From: Paulinella micropora
Lineage: Eukaryota; Cercozoa; Imbricatea; Euglyphida; Paulinellidae
Reading direction: 5' to 3'
DNA: 64,000 nucleotides
Assembly (NCBI GenBank): GCA_019918135.1
Contig: WBZZ01001207.1
Coordinates: forward strand, 63,501-127,500
The translations under genes were made by a program, and so were the position numbers. Under the pieces are notes generated by a model. The model worked only from the letters and a program-made list of their open reading frames with translations, was not told the origin of the DNA and did no database searches. Below are positions 1 to 10,050 of the stretch, in pieces (position 1 is the stretch's first letter; every line of letters begins with the position of its first letter).

Positions 1-1192
1 ACTGGCCCGCCGCGTGCTCGCGCTCGCACTTCCTGGCGCTCGTGCGCACGCACATCCCCAACGCCCTGGCCATGCTGACGCTGTCGCCCGCGGCCGGCCC
101 CGGCCAGGGCGGCACGTACGGCGTGGACTGGGGGGACGGGTCGGCACCCGGCGCCTGTAACCACACTAACGACGCCGTCTGCAACCACACGTACGTGGGC
201 GCCGGCGACTACTGGCTGCGCCTGAGCGGCCGCGTGGACGGGCTGTGGTACGTAGAGGGCGCTATTGTGGTGGAGGTGGTGGCGTGGGGTGACGTGCAAC
301 TGTACCACCCCGTCGGCAGCACGACCCCGCTCTTCACGCGAGTGGCGCCGTACCTAGCTAACGACAAGTACCTGCTGCGCTACCTGGCGCCGACGGCCGG
401 CTCGCGGGCCCTGCACGGCGTGGCGCCCGAGTACCTGCTGCTGGAATGAGCGAGTTCGTGGGCGACGCGCGCAACTGGGACTGGTCGTGGCTCACGCCCG
501 CGACCCATCCCAACGGCTTCGCCAGCCTGTTTCAGGACTGCGTCAAGTTCAACCAGGACCTCGACGGCTGGAACACGAGCGGCGTGGCTAACCTCGCAGG
601 CACGTTTTTGGGCGCAAGGGCCTTCAACGGCAGCATCGGGGGCTGGAACACGAGCCAGGTCACGAGCATGAGCTGGACCTTAAATGGCGCGTACGCCTTT
701 GATCGGCCGGTCGGTGGCTGGGACATCAGCCAGGTCACCACCCTAGAGGGGGCGTTCGGGGAAGCGTTAGCTTTCAACCAGCCGATCGGCGGCTGGAACA
801 CGAGCCGGGTCACCAGCCTATTCTCGACGTTCACGGGCGCACAGGCCTTTAACCAGCCGATCGGCGGCTGGGACATAAGCCGCGTCACTAACCTAGCGAA
901 TACCTTCTTAGGTGACCCGTCGTCCAGGAATCCGTGTGTGTTTAACCAGCCCCTGGGCAACTGGAAAGTGTCGGCCGCCGTGGCTGCCGGGAATATACGT
1001 GGTATGTTCGCTGGCAATTGCGTGTTTGATCAGGACCTCACGGCCTGGAACGTGACCTCGAGATTGGGGGCAGATGTGTGCCAGCAGCTGTTTCAGCCTG
1101 GGGGGATCTTCCAGTCTGGCGTAGGTATCAGGCCGAGCAACCTGCCCGCAGTCTGCAGCGGCTCCTACGTGCGCGGTTGTGGTAAGCGTTAA
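1..1192 (+). pseudogene. PKD/DUF285 surface protein, copy A (5' truncated by window, frameshifted)
   Basis: This is the C-terminal part of a secreted repeat protein homologous to copies B and C; it starts upstream of the window. It shows a PKD-type domain (the VDWGDGS motif near nt 125-145), then a run of DUF285/BspA-like repeats of the pattern FNQPIGGWDISxVT, ending in a Cys-containing YVRGCGK tail. Comparison with copy C shows one nucleotide missing near 440-447: the upstream frame stops at 447-449 while the downstream frame opens at the same place with the conserved MSEFVGDAR segment. An AATAAA lies at 1304-1309. The role is inferred to be extracellular adhesion or binding, since both domain types are common in surface proteins. 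The frameshift could be real decay or a base-call error. Confidence 0.75.
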
Positions 1193-1303
1193 GCAGAAGA
1201 AGCCAGACACGTAGTTCTGAGGGAGCTGAGGCGACGGGGTAGTCTTCTGTCTTCCTTGGTTTAGTCTTGCTTTGGGGGGAGCCGCTGTGTGCAGCCTCTG
1301 CCT

Positions 1304-1309
1304 AATAAA
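1304..1309 (+). promoter_or_regulatory. Polyadenylation signal AATAAA after copy A
   Basis: A canonical AATAAA lies about 110 nt past the stop of DUF285 copy A, as expected for a polyadenylated eukaryotic or nuclear-virus mRNA. Confidence 0.5.
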
Positions 1310-2279
1310 CTCGAGTTAGTGCCTAGGCTGGCTGTCCACCAACGTCCACGACGTACATCGTCAACCGGAGGCTTTTCTGCGTGCCGGAGAGAGGTCGGCC
1401 AGCCCGAGCGAGCGCCGCTACGACCCCGGTGGCGGCAGGCCAGTGGCGCCTGGTCTCGGTCCGCCGGTGGCACCGCTGGCCCGCAGGGTCATTTGGCGTG
1501 TGACCGACTGTCCCCGGGGGCCGCTCAGCTGCGGCGGCTTGGCTGCCCAGTAAGTAAGTCTGGTTTAATCCACAAAGAAGACAGTGCCAAGTCAACAGAG
1601 CCTCCTGTGTTAGAGCGTGGCGCTCTCTCTCTCACTCTCTTCATGTTGGCCAGGCCGGCTGGCCCTAGCCCAGGCGCTGCCGCCGCCGGGCTCTCAGGGC
1701 CCGGGCCCGAACCAGACGGTGGCCTCCTGAATGCTGGCTTCCGGGGACGGCGAGGCCGAAGCAGAGGCCGGGACCGGGGCCGGGGCCGAGGGGCTCGGGT
1801 CCGGCGTACAGTACGCCGCGACGGAGGCGCCCCCGCGGCCAGCGCCAGCCACCGCCAGCCACAACAGCAGCCGCCACAACCACACCCACAGCCACGTACC
1901 CCGGCGTCGGTGCATGAATAGCACGGGTAGGGACGGCAGAGCCAGGGCGCTAGGCTTTGCCAAGCTAGCAGCGCCGCCCGCGCGGCCGCACCCCCTACCT
2001 CCCCCTCCGGGGGCGCGTCCCGTGCCAAGGAGAGGGGCGCCGTTCTCCCCCCGCCCTGCCCCCTCCCGGAAGGGGGAGGGGCGGCCCGGAGAGGGGGGTC
2101 CAGGAGGCTCCGGAGAGGGGGGGCCCGGAGGAGGGAGCTCGGAGGGAGAGAGTCCCCGGCCGGCGCAGCCCCCGGAGCCTACGGACCCCGGGCTGCCGCG
2201 GCCCCCCTGGCTCACATCCACCACGCCCGCCCGCCCGCCGGGGCCCGCCGAAGGCCGGCGCAGCCGAAGGCCGGCGCAG
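1310..2279. other. GC-rich spacer between convergent copies A and B
   Basis: No convincing gene is seen. The overlapping open frames on both strands are Arg/Pro/Gly-rich and reflect base composition. A 16-nt unit (ccgaaggccggcgcag) is directly repeated near 2249-2280, next to the stop of copy B. Confidence 0.5.
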
Positions 2280-4436
2280 TTATTGTTCCCCCTGATTTTT
2301 GCCGCACCCCCGGACGTAGCCAGTACACTGGGCCGGCAGGTGGCTCGGCTGGATGCCTTGGTCGGGCGTGTACACACCATAGGGCTGGAAGATCCGTGCG
2401 CACGCGCCCGCCCCGGCCGAATGCAGGCTGAGGTTCCAGCTCCGGAGGTCCTGATCGAACACACAGTTGCCCATGAACATGCCCCACAGGCCGCCATTTT
2501 CCCAGCCCGCCGCGGCCGACACGTCCCAGCTGCCCAGGGGCTGGTTAAAGACGCAGTTGTGCAGCGGACAAGCCAGGGCGTACGACAGGCGGGTGACCCG
2601 GCCGGTGGGCCAGCCGTCGAGGGGCTGGTTGAAGGCCCTGGCGTCCAGGAAGATCGAGTCCAGGTTCGTGGCGGACGACGTCCGCCACCCGCCCAGCGGC
2701 CGGTTGAAGCTGAAGGCGGACGCGAAGGCCCCGTGCAGGTTCGTGACACCGCTCACGTCCCAGTCCTCGACGCTGCCGTTGAAGCTGAAGGCGGCCGCGA
2801 AAGTGCTGTCCAGGCTCGCGACGCCGCTCGTGTTCCAGCCGCCGAGGTCCTGGTTGAATTGGTGGCAGTGTTCGAACAGGCTGCGCAAGCCCTGGGGGTG
2901 GGTCGCGGGCGTGAGCCACGACCAGTCCCAGTCGCGCGCGTCGCCCACAAACTCTGTCATTTGGTACAGCAGGTACTCGGGCGCCACGCCGTGCAGCGCC
3001 CGCGAGCCGGCCGTGGGGGCCAGGTACCGCAGCGCGTAGCATTTCTCCGCAGGGGCGCTGGACGAGTCGGAGCAGTCGCCGGGCAGGTACGGCCTCGTCA
3101 AGAGCGGCTCAGTGCTGTCGACGGGGTGGTACAGCTGCACGTCGCCCCACGCCAGCACGTCGACGACGCACGCGCCGGTCAGGTACCACCACCCGTCCAC
3201 GCGGCCGCCGAGGCGCAGCCAGTAGTCGCCGGCGCCCGCGTACCGGTGCCGGCACTGGGCGCCGCTGGCGTGGACGCAGGCGCTGGGGCGGGTGGCGTCC
3301 CCCCAGTCCACCGTGAAGTTCGGCCCGCCGCCGGCCGTGGGCGACAGCCCCAGCGTGGCGGTGGTGTTAGCGTACGACACCCGCACCAGCGCCAGCAGAG
3401 AGGAGCGCGCGCACGCCGCGGGCCAGTGCGCCGGGCCCAGCGCCGTGTACGGCGCCAGCCGGGCGCAGTCGGCCGAGCCCGCGGCGAGCGCGGGCGTCGA
3501 CCAGCCGGTGAGCACTTCCCGGAAGTCGCGGCCTAGGCCCCGGAACAGCCCCGCGAAGCGCGACAGCCTCGGCAACGACGTCCAGGCGCCGACCCCCGTG
3601 CGCGTGAGCGCCGAGCTGCCGTCGAACAGTTCGCTCACGTCCTCGAGCCGGGCGGTGTCCCAGCGCGACAGGTCCAGCGTGGCTAGTGCCGGCAGGCCCG
3701 CGAACGCGCGGCTCGCGTTGCGCAGCCGGCGCGTGTCCCAGGCGCTCGTGCCGTCCAGGCTCGCCAGCCCCGCCGAGCCCTCGAACAGGCCGACCGCCGA
3801 CTCGGCGCCCGACACGTTGAGCCCGTCGCTCGGGTCCGGCAGCGGGGTGGTGAGGCCGGCGAAGCTGTAGTCCCAGGCGCGCACGAGACCCGCGTCCCGC
3901 AGCGAGGCCGGCGGGGGCACGTACGCGAGCCCGGGCGCCGCGTACAGGTGGTAGCCGCTCGTCGCGTGGAAGCGCAGCTCGCCCCACTGCACGATGGCGT
4001 CCAGCCGCAGGCCCGCGGGCGCCGTGGCGTGCCAGGCCGGCGTCAGCGCCCAGCCGCGCACGGGGTCGGGCCCGCCGGGGTCCGCCGTCACCGTGTACGT
4101 GCCGGCCAGCGCGTACGTGTGCGCGCAGGGCGAGGCGCCGGCGTCCAGGCACGGCGTGGGGGGCGAGCCGTCCCCCCAGTCCACCGTGAACGAAGTCGGG
4201 ACGGCGGCCTGGGCCTGGCGACGGCGCGCCGTCGGGGCGGCGTCCGGCCACAGCGGCCACACGAACGTGTCCTGGGCGCCCGCCGTCGTCAGCTCGAGGA
4301 TGGTCACGCTGCTAGCACGCCCGGCCGCGGGGCAGCCGGGCGGCAGGCACACGAACGGGCAGTAGGCGCGGACCCCGGCCCGCCACAGGCCCCAGAGGGC
4401 CCACAGGCTCCACCAGGCTGCGCGAGCAGGGTGCAT
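2280..4436 (-). CDS. Secreted PKD/DUF285 repeat protein, copy B (intact)
   Basis: This 718-residue protein is the only uninterrupted member of the three-copy family. It has a hydrophobic signal peptide (about residues 1-24), a Cys-rich segment, and a dibasic TARRRQAQA site near residue 72 that could be furin-cleaved. A first PKD-type domain follows (SFTVDWGDGSPP, about residues 80-120), then diverged DUF285-like repeats (about 170-330), a second PKD domain (NFTVDWGDATRP, about 370-430), and typical DUF285 repeats (FNQDLGGWNTSGV pattern, about 510-690). Many N-glycosylation sequons are present. No C-terminal membrane anchor is visible, so it is secreted or held non-covalently. It is divergent from copy C across the palindrome at 4893-5608. 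Function is inferred as an extracellular binding or attachment protein. Confidence 0.85.
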   Translation of the reverse strand: MHPARAAWWSLWALWGLWRAGVRAYCPFVCLPPGCPAAGRASSVTILELTTAGAQDTFVWPLWPDAAPTARRRQAQAAVPTSFTVDWGDGSPPTPCLDAGASPCAHTYALAGTYTVTADPGGPDPVRGWALTPAWHATAPAGLRLDAIVQWGELRFHATSGYHLYAAPGLAYVPPPASLRDAGLVRAWDYSFAGLTTPLPDPSDGLNVSGAESAVGLFEGSAGLASLDGTSAWDTRRLRNASRAFAGLPALATLDLSRWDTARLEDVSELFDGSSALTRTGVGAWTSLPRLSRFAGLFRGLGRDFREVLTGWSTPALAAGSADCARLAPYTALGPAHWPAACARSSLLALVRVSYANTTATLGLSPTAGGGPNFTVDWGDATRPSACVHASGAQCRHRYAGAGDYWLRLGGRVDGWWYLTGACVVDVLAWGDVQLYHPVDSTEPLLTRPYLPGDCSDSSSAPAEKCYALRYLAPTAGSRALHGVAPEYLLYQMTEFVGDARDWDWSWLTPATHPQGLRSLFEHCHQFNQDLGGWNTSGVASLDSTFAAAFSFNGSVEDWDVSGVTNLHGAFASAFSFNRPLGGWRTSSATNLDSIFLDARAFNQPLDGWPTGRVTRLSYALACPLHNCVFNQPLGSWDVSAAAGWENGGLWGMFMGNCVFDQDLRSWNLSLHSAGAGACARIFQPYGVYTPDQGIQPSHLPAQCTGYVRGCGKNQGEQ

Positions 4437-4639
4437 AGCCAGCCAGCTGTCACCCGCGGAGGAGGCTAGCGGGGGAGGTGGCTACTGGTGGCTTTGGGAA
4501 CAACAGACCCCCGGGGGCGGCGGGCAGACGCCCCTTGCTCTCCCCCCCCCCCCTCCCTACCCCCGCCGCCGCGTGTCCCCCTGCCCTGCTCTCCCCCGGC
4601 CGGCACGGGGAGGGTGGCCGCGCGCGCCAGCAGCCAAGC

Positions 4640-4870
4640 GGCCTGGCCGGCCGGGTGGCACAGGAGGCCCTCGCGAAGGGGCCGGGTGGCTCAGCCGGCC
4701 GGGGTTGTCTGGTCGGGGGTGGCACAGAGGTCCCCCCTCTGCCGGCCAAGTGGCACGGCTGGCCTGACTGGCCGGGTCGGGGGTGGCACTGACGCCCCCC
4801 GCCCTGCCGGCCGGGTGGCACAGCCGGCCGCGGCTTTCGCGGGTCTGGGTGGCACCGGTCGCCGGATCTC
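4640..4870. repeat. GTGGCAC-motif repeats left of palindrome 1
   Basis: A GC-rich stretch repeats a core of the form CCGGCCGGGTGGCAC at irregular 35-55 nt spacing. The complementary motif (GCCACCCGGCC) recurs right of the palindrome at 5640-5765, so these motifs extend the inverted symmetry. Similar motifs precede palindrome 2 at about 8630-8850. Confidence 0.7.
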
Positions 4871-4892
4871 TGAGGGGCAAAGGTACTTGCTT

Positions 4893-5608
4893 GGCCGGAC
4901 CCTCTGCTTGCCTTTTTTTCCCCCCTCCCCTCTCCCCTCTCCCCTCTCCCTTCTCCCTTCTCCCCTCTCCCCTCCCGCGGCCGAACATTGTGCAGGCCCC
5001 GCCCAGGCTTTTTATGCAATGTGGCGGTCCGGTGGCCAGTGCCACCGGTAGCTTTTTTGGCCCGGTCGCAAGACCAGACGAATTTTCTTTGCCCAACCCC
5101 ACCCATAAGTGTCCAAGTAGCGAGAATCGCACTTGTGGTTTGAGGCCCCGGGGGGGTGCCACCCCAGACATATAAATTCAGGCACTGCCCTTACAGGACT
5201 AAAAAAACACCGCTATTTACGGGTAAGAAAGGAAAAAGTTTTATTAGTGACTGGTTGTCGATAGGCAGGACTGGCTCCGATGCCATTTTGCACCCGGGTG
5301 GCACCCGTAACCCTCCGGCGAGGTCAGGCAGGGCTTGGACCCACCAGGGCGATTCTCGCTACTAGGACACTTACGCCCCGCCGGCCTTAGTTTTCCGGGT
5401 AGTACGGGAAATCTCCCTGATCCTGCGGTCACCACAAAAAGCAGTCGGTGGCACCGGGCACCGGACCAGTGTCGGATAGAAAAGCCTGGGGGGGGGGCTG
5501 CACAATGTTCGGCCGCGGGGAGGGAGAGGGGAGAAGGGAGAAGGGAAGGGAGAAGGGAGAGGGGAGAGGGGAGGGGGGGGAGAAAAAGGCAGTCGACCGT
5601 ATCCGGCC
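4893..5608. repeat. Large imperfect palindrome 1 (~716 nt foldback element)
   Basis: The left part (ggccggac, a pyrimidine tract of TCTCCC repeats, CGGCCGAACATTGTGCAG, then AAGTGTCCAAGTAGCGAGAATCGC) is mirrored as reverse complement on the right (GCGATTCTCGCTACTAGGACACTT, CTGCACAATGTTCGGCCG, a GGGAGA purine tract, ATCCGGCC). The centre lies near 5220-5250. A second, closely similar copy is at 8871-9602. It could be a foldback transposable element, a viral internal inverted repeat, or an origin-like structure. No open reading frame inside looks real. Confidence 0.85.
5168..5175 (+). promoter_or_regulatory. TATA-box-like motif inside palindrome 1
   Basis: CATATAAA occurs just after a conserved CCCGGGGGGGTGCCACCCC block and is retained in palindrome 2 (near 9158-9166). 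Conservation in both copies suggests a possible promoter, but no transcript start is visible. Confidence 0.3.
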
Positions 5609-5639
5609 AAACGAATCTAGCCACCCGAGCGGGAGGACC

Positions 5640-5765
5640 TGGCCGTCTCATGCCACCCGTCCGGAAAAGCAGCGCCTTTCCTGCCACCCGGCCGGAAAAG
5701 CAGCGCCTTTCCTGCCACCCGACCGGAAAAGCAGCGCCTTTCTTGCCACCCGGCCGAGAAAGCAG
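5640..5765. repeat. 31-nt tandem repeat (~4 copies)
   Basis: The unit has the form CCGGAAAAGCAGCGCCTTTC followed by CTGCCACCCGG. It repeats with near-perfect 31-nt period and then degrades. It carries the GCCACC motif, the complement of the repeats on the other side of palindrome 1. Confidence 0.85.
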
Positions 5766-6162
5766 GGCCTCTCGTGTTCCCGGGGGAGGGGGGGGGGCGA
5801 CTCTTCCGGCCGCCCGGACCTCACCACCGCGTTTAGCAAACTCCCCCCCCCCCGAGTTTTAGCACCGCGTTGGGCAAAAAAACACCCCCTCTCTACCCTA
5901 GGTTTTAGCACAGCCTTGAGCAAAAAAGCACCCCTCCCCCATCCCTACCCTAGGTTTCAGCCCCGCGTTTGGCAAGAGGGCGCGTTCGGTGCCAGGGAGG
6001 GGCGCAGTGCGGGGGGGGGGGGGGGCGGGAGGTGGGAAGAGGCGCCCCCCTGGGCTTCTCTCCCTGCCGCACCACGCCGGCGGTAGGGGGGACGCCGTCT
6101 TCCTCACCCCCCCCCCCCCGCCCTCCCCCTGCATTTGCTAAACCACCCGCCCCGAGCTACAG
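5766..6162. other. Leader region upstream of copy C
   Basis: GC-rich DNA with poly-G and poly-C runs. A short block (tagcaaac/tgggcaaaa ... ccctaggtttyagc) repeats about three times between 5830 and 5975. No gene is seen. This is the presumed 5' region of copy C. Confidence 0.4.
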
Positions 6163-8377
6163 ATGCACCCCGCCTCTGCCCGCCAACCGTGGCGCCCGTG
6201 GCCCCTCCTCCTCCTGCTGTGCGGGTGGCTGCGGGCCGCCGGCGCCGGGTGCCCGTACCCGCTCCAGTGCCCGACCCAAGAGGAGGCGTGCCCTTTGGTC
6301 GTGTGCCCCGGCGGCGCCACGATCCTCGAGCTGACGACGGCGGCCCCGCAGGACACGTTCGTGTGGCCCCTGTGGCCGCCCGCCGCCCCGACTGCGCGCC
6401 GTCGCCGCCAGGCGCAGGCCGGGGCCGTCCCGACGTCGTTCACGGTCGACTGGGGGGACGGCTCGCCCCCCACGCCGTGCCTGGACGCAGGCGCCGCGCC
6501 GTGCGCACACACGTACGCTGCTCCCGGCACGTACACACTGACGGCGGACCCCGGCGGACGCTACCCCGTGCGCGGCTGGGCGCTGACGCCCGCGTGGCAC
6601 GCCACGGCGCCCGCGGGCCTGCGGCTGGACGCCATCGTGCAGTGGGGGGAGCTGCGCTTCCACGCGACGAGCGGCTACCACCTGTACGCGGCGCCGGGGC
6701 TCGCGTACGTGCTGCCGCTGGCTTCGCTGGCCGACGCCGGGCTCGTGCAGAGCTGGGACTACAGCTTTGCCCACCTCACGTCCGAGCTGGGCTGCGACAC
6801 GAGCTACGGGCTCAACCTGTCGGGCGCCGAGTCGGTGGTAGGCCTCTTCGAGGGCTCGACCGGCGTGGCCCGGCCGCACGGAGCTAGCCGGTGGGACACG
6901 CACCGGTTGCGCAACGCGAGCCGCGCGTTCGCGGGCCTGCCGGCACTAGCCACGCTGGACCTGTCGCGCTGGCACACCGCTCGGCTCGAGGACGTGACAG
7001 AGATGTTCGACGGTGGCGCGGCGCTCACGCGCACTGGCGTCGGGGCCTGGACCGGGCTGCCAAGCCTGCAGCGCTTCGCGGGGCTGTTCCGCGGCCTAGG
7101 CCGCGACTTCCGGGAGCCGCTCACTGCCTGGACGACGCCGGCGCTGGCCCCTGGCTCGGTGGACTGCTCGCGGCTGGCGCCGTACACGGCGCTGGACCCG
7201 ACGCGCTGGCCCGCCGCGTGCTCACGCTCGGTGTTCTCTGCGCTCGTGCGCACGACCTACCCTAGTGCCACGGCCGCGCTGACGCTCGCGCCCACGGCCG
7301 GCCCGGGCGCGAACTTTACGGTGGACTGGGGGGACGGGTCGGCGCCCGGCTCGTGCGCGCACGCCGGCGGCGCCGTGTGCACGCACGTGTACGCCAGCGC
7401 CGGCGACTACTGGCTGCGGCTCAGCGGCCGCGTGGACGGGCTGCAGTACGTAGAGGGCGCCTGGGTAGTGGACGTGGTGGCGTGGGGCGACGTGCAGCTG
7501 TACCACCCCGTCGGCAGCACGACCCCGCTGTTCGCGCGGGGGGTAGGCGGGTCTCCACTGCGCTACCTGGCGCCGACGACCGGCTCGCGGGCCCTGCAAG
7601 GCGTGGCGCCCGAGTACCTGCTGCGCTCGATGAGCGAGTTCGTGGGCGACGCGCGCGACTGGGACTGGTCGTGGCTCACCCCCGCCACGCACCCCAACGG
7701 CTTCCGCTCCCTGTTCGAAGGCTGCACCAAATTTAACCAGGACCTCGACGGCTGGAACACGAGCGGCGTCGCTAGCCTCGCCTATACCTTCGCCCAGGCG
7801 ACTGCCTTCAACGGCAGTCTCGAGAGGTGGGATACTAGACAAGTCACGAACCTGATCCAAACCTTCTACAAGGCCAATTCCTTCAACCGACCGCTCGGCG
7901 CCTGGGATGTCCGCCAGGTCACAGTCATGGTCAGGACGTTTGGGGAGGCGTTGGCTTTCAACCAGCCGCTGGGCGCTTGGAACACTACCTCTCTCACTAG
8001 AATGGGCTCAGTCTTTTAACAACGCCAGGGCGTTCAACCAGAACATCAACAGCTGGAAGACCAGCAAAGTCACTGACATGAGCTACGCTTTTGCTTGTGG
8101 CAACAATATGTGCGCGTTCAACCAGCCCCTGGGCAGCTGGGACGTGTCGACCGCCGCCGGAACCGACGGCGAAGTAGGAGGAATGGAGGCCATGTTTATG
8201 GGCAATTGTGTTTTCGACCAGGACGTCATGGCCTGGAACCTAGCTTCGCACCCAAGCGGTGCACAGGCGTGCGCACCTATCTTCCAGGGTTATGGTACGC
8301 TTACGGGAGGCGGTATCCGGCCAAGCAACCTGCCGGGGCAGTGCACGGGCTACGTCCGCGGGTGTGTTAATGGGTAG
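6163..8377 (+). pseudogene. Secreted PKD/DUF285 repeat protein, copy C (one frameshift)
   Basis: The start MHPASARQPW opens a signal peptide (LLLLLCGWLRAAGAG). The layout matches copy B: a basic TARRRRQAQA furin-like site near residue 75, PKD domain 1 (SFTVDWGDGSPP), diverged repeats, PKD domain 2 (NFTVDWGDGSAPG), then DUF285 repeats. The frame stops at 8017-8019, but the repeats continue in the next frame (FNNARAFNQNINSWKTS onward) to the YVRGC tail and a stop at 8375-8377, so one nucleotide was gained or lost near 7995-8020. Copy C resembles copy A more closely than copy B in its second PKD domain. Function is inferred as in copy B. A sequencing error is an alternative to real decay. Confidence 0.8.
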
Positions 8378-8870
8378 GACGTCTAGCTCGGCTGAGGGTG
8401 GTGAGCTGCCAGGGTTGCGTGCACCGAGGAGGCAGGAAGAGGGCCTAGGCGTAGTCAAACTAAAAAGGAGATTTTGGTACAGACTGACTGAGGTCACTGC
8501 ACCGACCGGCGCTCGGGGGGGGGGGGGGGGGGTGGCAGGCCAGGACAGGGTGATAACGCAGGGGGGCAGTGCTCGTTCCTGCTTCCCGGCCCAAGGGCAA
8601 GCGCTACTAGCACGAGCGGCCTGGTCCTGTCGGCCGGGTGGCACAGAACGCCATCTCTTTCGGCCGGTGGCACAGGATACCATCTCTTTTTCGGTCAGGT
8701 GGCACGAACGGCGCCACCTTTCCCGGCCGGGTGGCACAGCTGGCCTGGGCTGTCTGGTCGGGGTGGCACTGACGCCCCCACTCTTCCGGCCGGGTGGCAC
8801 AGATAGCCTGTCTCTTTGGTCGGGGTGGCACCGATCGCCGGATATCCTTAGGAGGAGAGGGTATCCGTTT
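8378..8870. other. Spacer between copy C and palindrome 2
   Basis: No gene is supported. A poly-G run lies near 8515-8531, and GTGGCAC-type motif repeats occupy about 8630-8850, matching those left of palindrome 1. Confidence 0.5.
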
Positions 8871-9602
8871 GGCCGGACATTCTGCCTGCCTTTTTTTCTC
8901 CCCTCCCCTCTCCCCTCTCCCTTCTCCCTTCTTCCCTCTCCCCTCTCCCCTCCCGTGGCCGAGCATTGTGCAGGCCCCGCCCAGGCTTTTTATGCAATGT
9001 GGCGGTCAGGTGGCCAGTGCCACCGGTAGCTTTTGGGCCCGGCCGCAGGACCGGACGAATTTTCTTTGCCTGACCCCAAAAAAATCCCGTGGGGCGTAAG
9101 TGTCCAAGTAGCGAGAATCGCACTTGTGGTTTGAGGCCCCGGGGGGGTGCCACCCCAGACATATAAAATTAAGGCACTGCCCTTACAGGACTAAAAAACA
9201 CCGCTATTTACGGTTAAAAAAGGAAAAAGTTAATTTAGTGATTGGTTGTCGATAGTCAGGACCGGCTCCGATGCCATTTTGTACCCGGGTGGCACCCGTA
9301 ACCACCCGGCGAGGTCAGGCCGGGCTTGGACCCACCAGGGCGATTCTTGCTTTTAGGACACTTACGCCCCGCCGGCCTTAGTTTTCCGGGTAGTACGGGA
9401 AATTTCCCCTGGTTCTGCGGTCATCACAGAAAAGCAGTCGGTGGCACCTGGCACCGGAGCAGTGTTGGACCGAAAAGCCTGGGGGGGGGCCTGCACAATG
9501 TTGGGCCGCGGGGAGGGAGAAGGGAGAAGGGAGAAGGGAAGGGAGAAGGGAGAGGGGGGGAGGGAGGGGGGGGGAGAAAAAGGCAGTCGATCGTATCCGG
9601 CC
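8871..9602. repeat. Large imperfect palindrome 2 (~730 nt, second copy)
   Basis: This is a direct second copy of the 4893-5608 element in the same orientation, with the same pyrimidine tract, CATTGTGCAG block, AAGTGTCCAAGTAGCGAGAATCGC block, TATA-like motif and mirrored right arm. Differences are scattered substitutions and small indels. Together the two copies bracket the copy C gene as long direct repeats, which would allow duplication or loss of the gene by recombination. Confidence 0.85.
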
Positions 9603-10050
9603 AAACAAATCTAGCCACCCGACCGGGAGAAGCCCGGTCACCCCTGCCACACCACCATTGAATTTCCCGGCGTGATAGTCGGTCGGCGGTGCCACCTCAT
9701 CCTGTCTACCGGCCGGTGGCGCCACCAACTCCCTTGACTTGGCTGGGCAGTGCCACCGGCCGTGATGGCTCGGCCGGGGAGTGCCACCCGAGGAGGCTCG
9801 CCGTTCCGTCGGCATGCCCGCTGGCAGCACCTGGCCCAGCCAGGCCCAAGCCCAACAGGAAGGGGGGGAGAATCTAAATTTTAATCAGGCGCCAAGCAGG
9901 AGGCCTGGCTTTTTACGAGCACTAGCGTAGCTTCTTCCAGCCTGCAAGCGTACTCTGCCTGTCTTGGCCAGCCGCTCAGCAGCCGGGCGCCGGAGCGCTG
10001 CAGGTTCGCACGCTGTCCGGCGTGGGGGGGCGCACGTGCTCCCGGGGGAG
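9603..10050. other. Spacer with further GCCACC motifs
   Basis: GC-rich non-coding DNA. The GTGGCAC/GCCACC motif recurs to about 9800. The 3' end of the minus-strand gene at 10051-10896 points into this stretch. No other feature is seen. Confidence 0.4.

Noticed and set aside
1731-3536. 601-residue + strand open frame opposite copy B
   Set aside because: Arg/Ala/Pro/Gly-rich composition with no domain; it is the GC-driven shadow of copy B and its spacer.
3367-4260. 297-residue minus-strand frame inside copy B
   Set aside because: Same strand, shifted frame, Arg/Gly/Ala-rich; copy B in the other frame has signal peptide and PKD domains.
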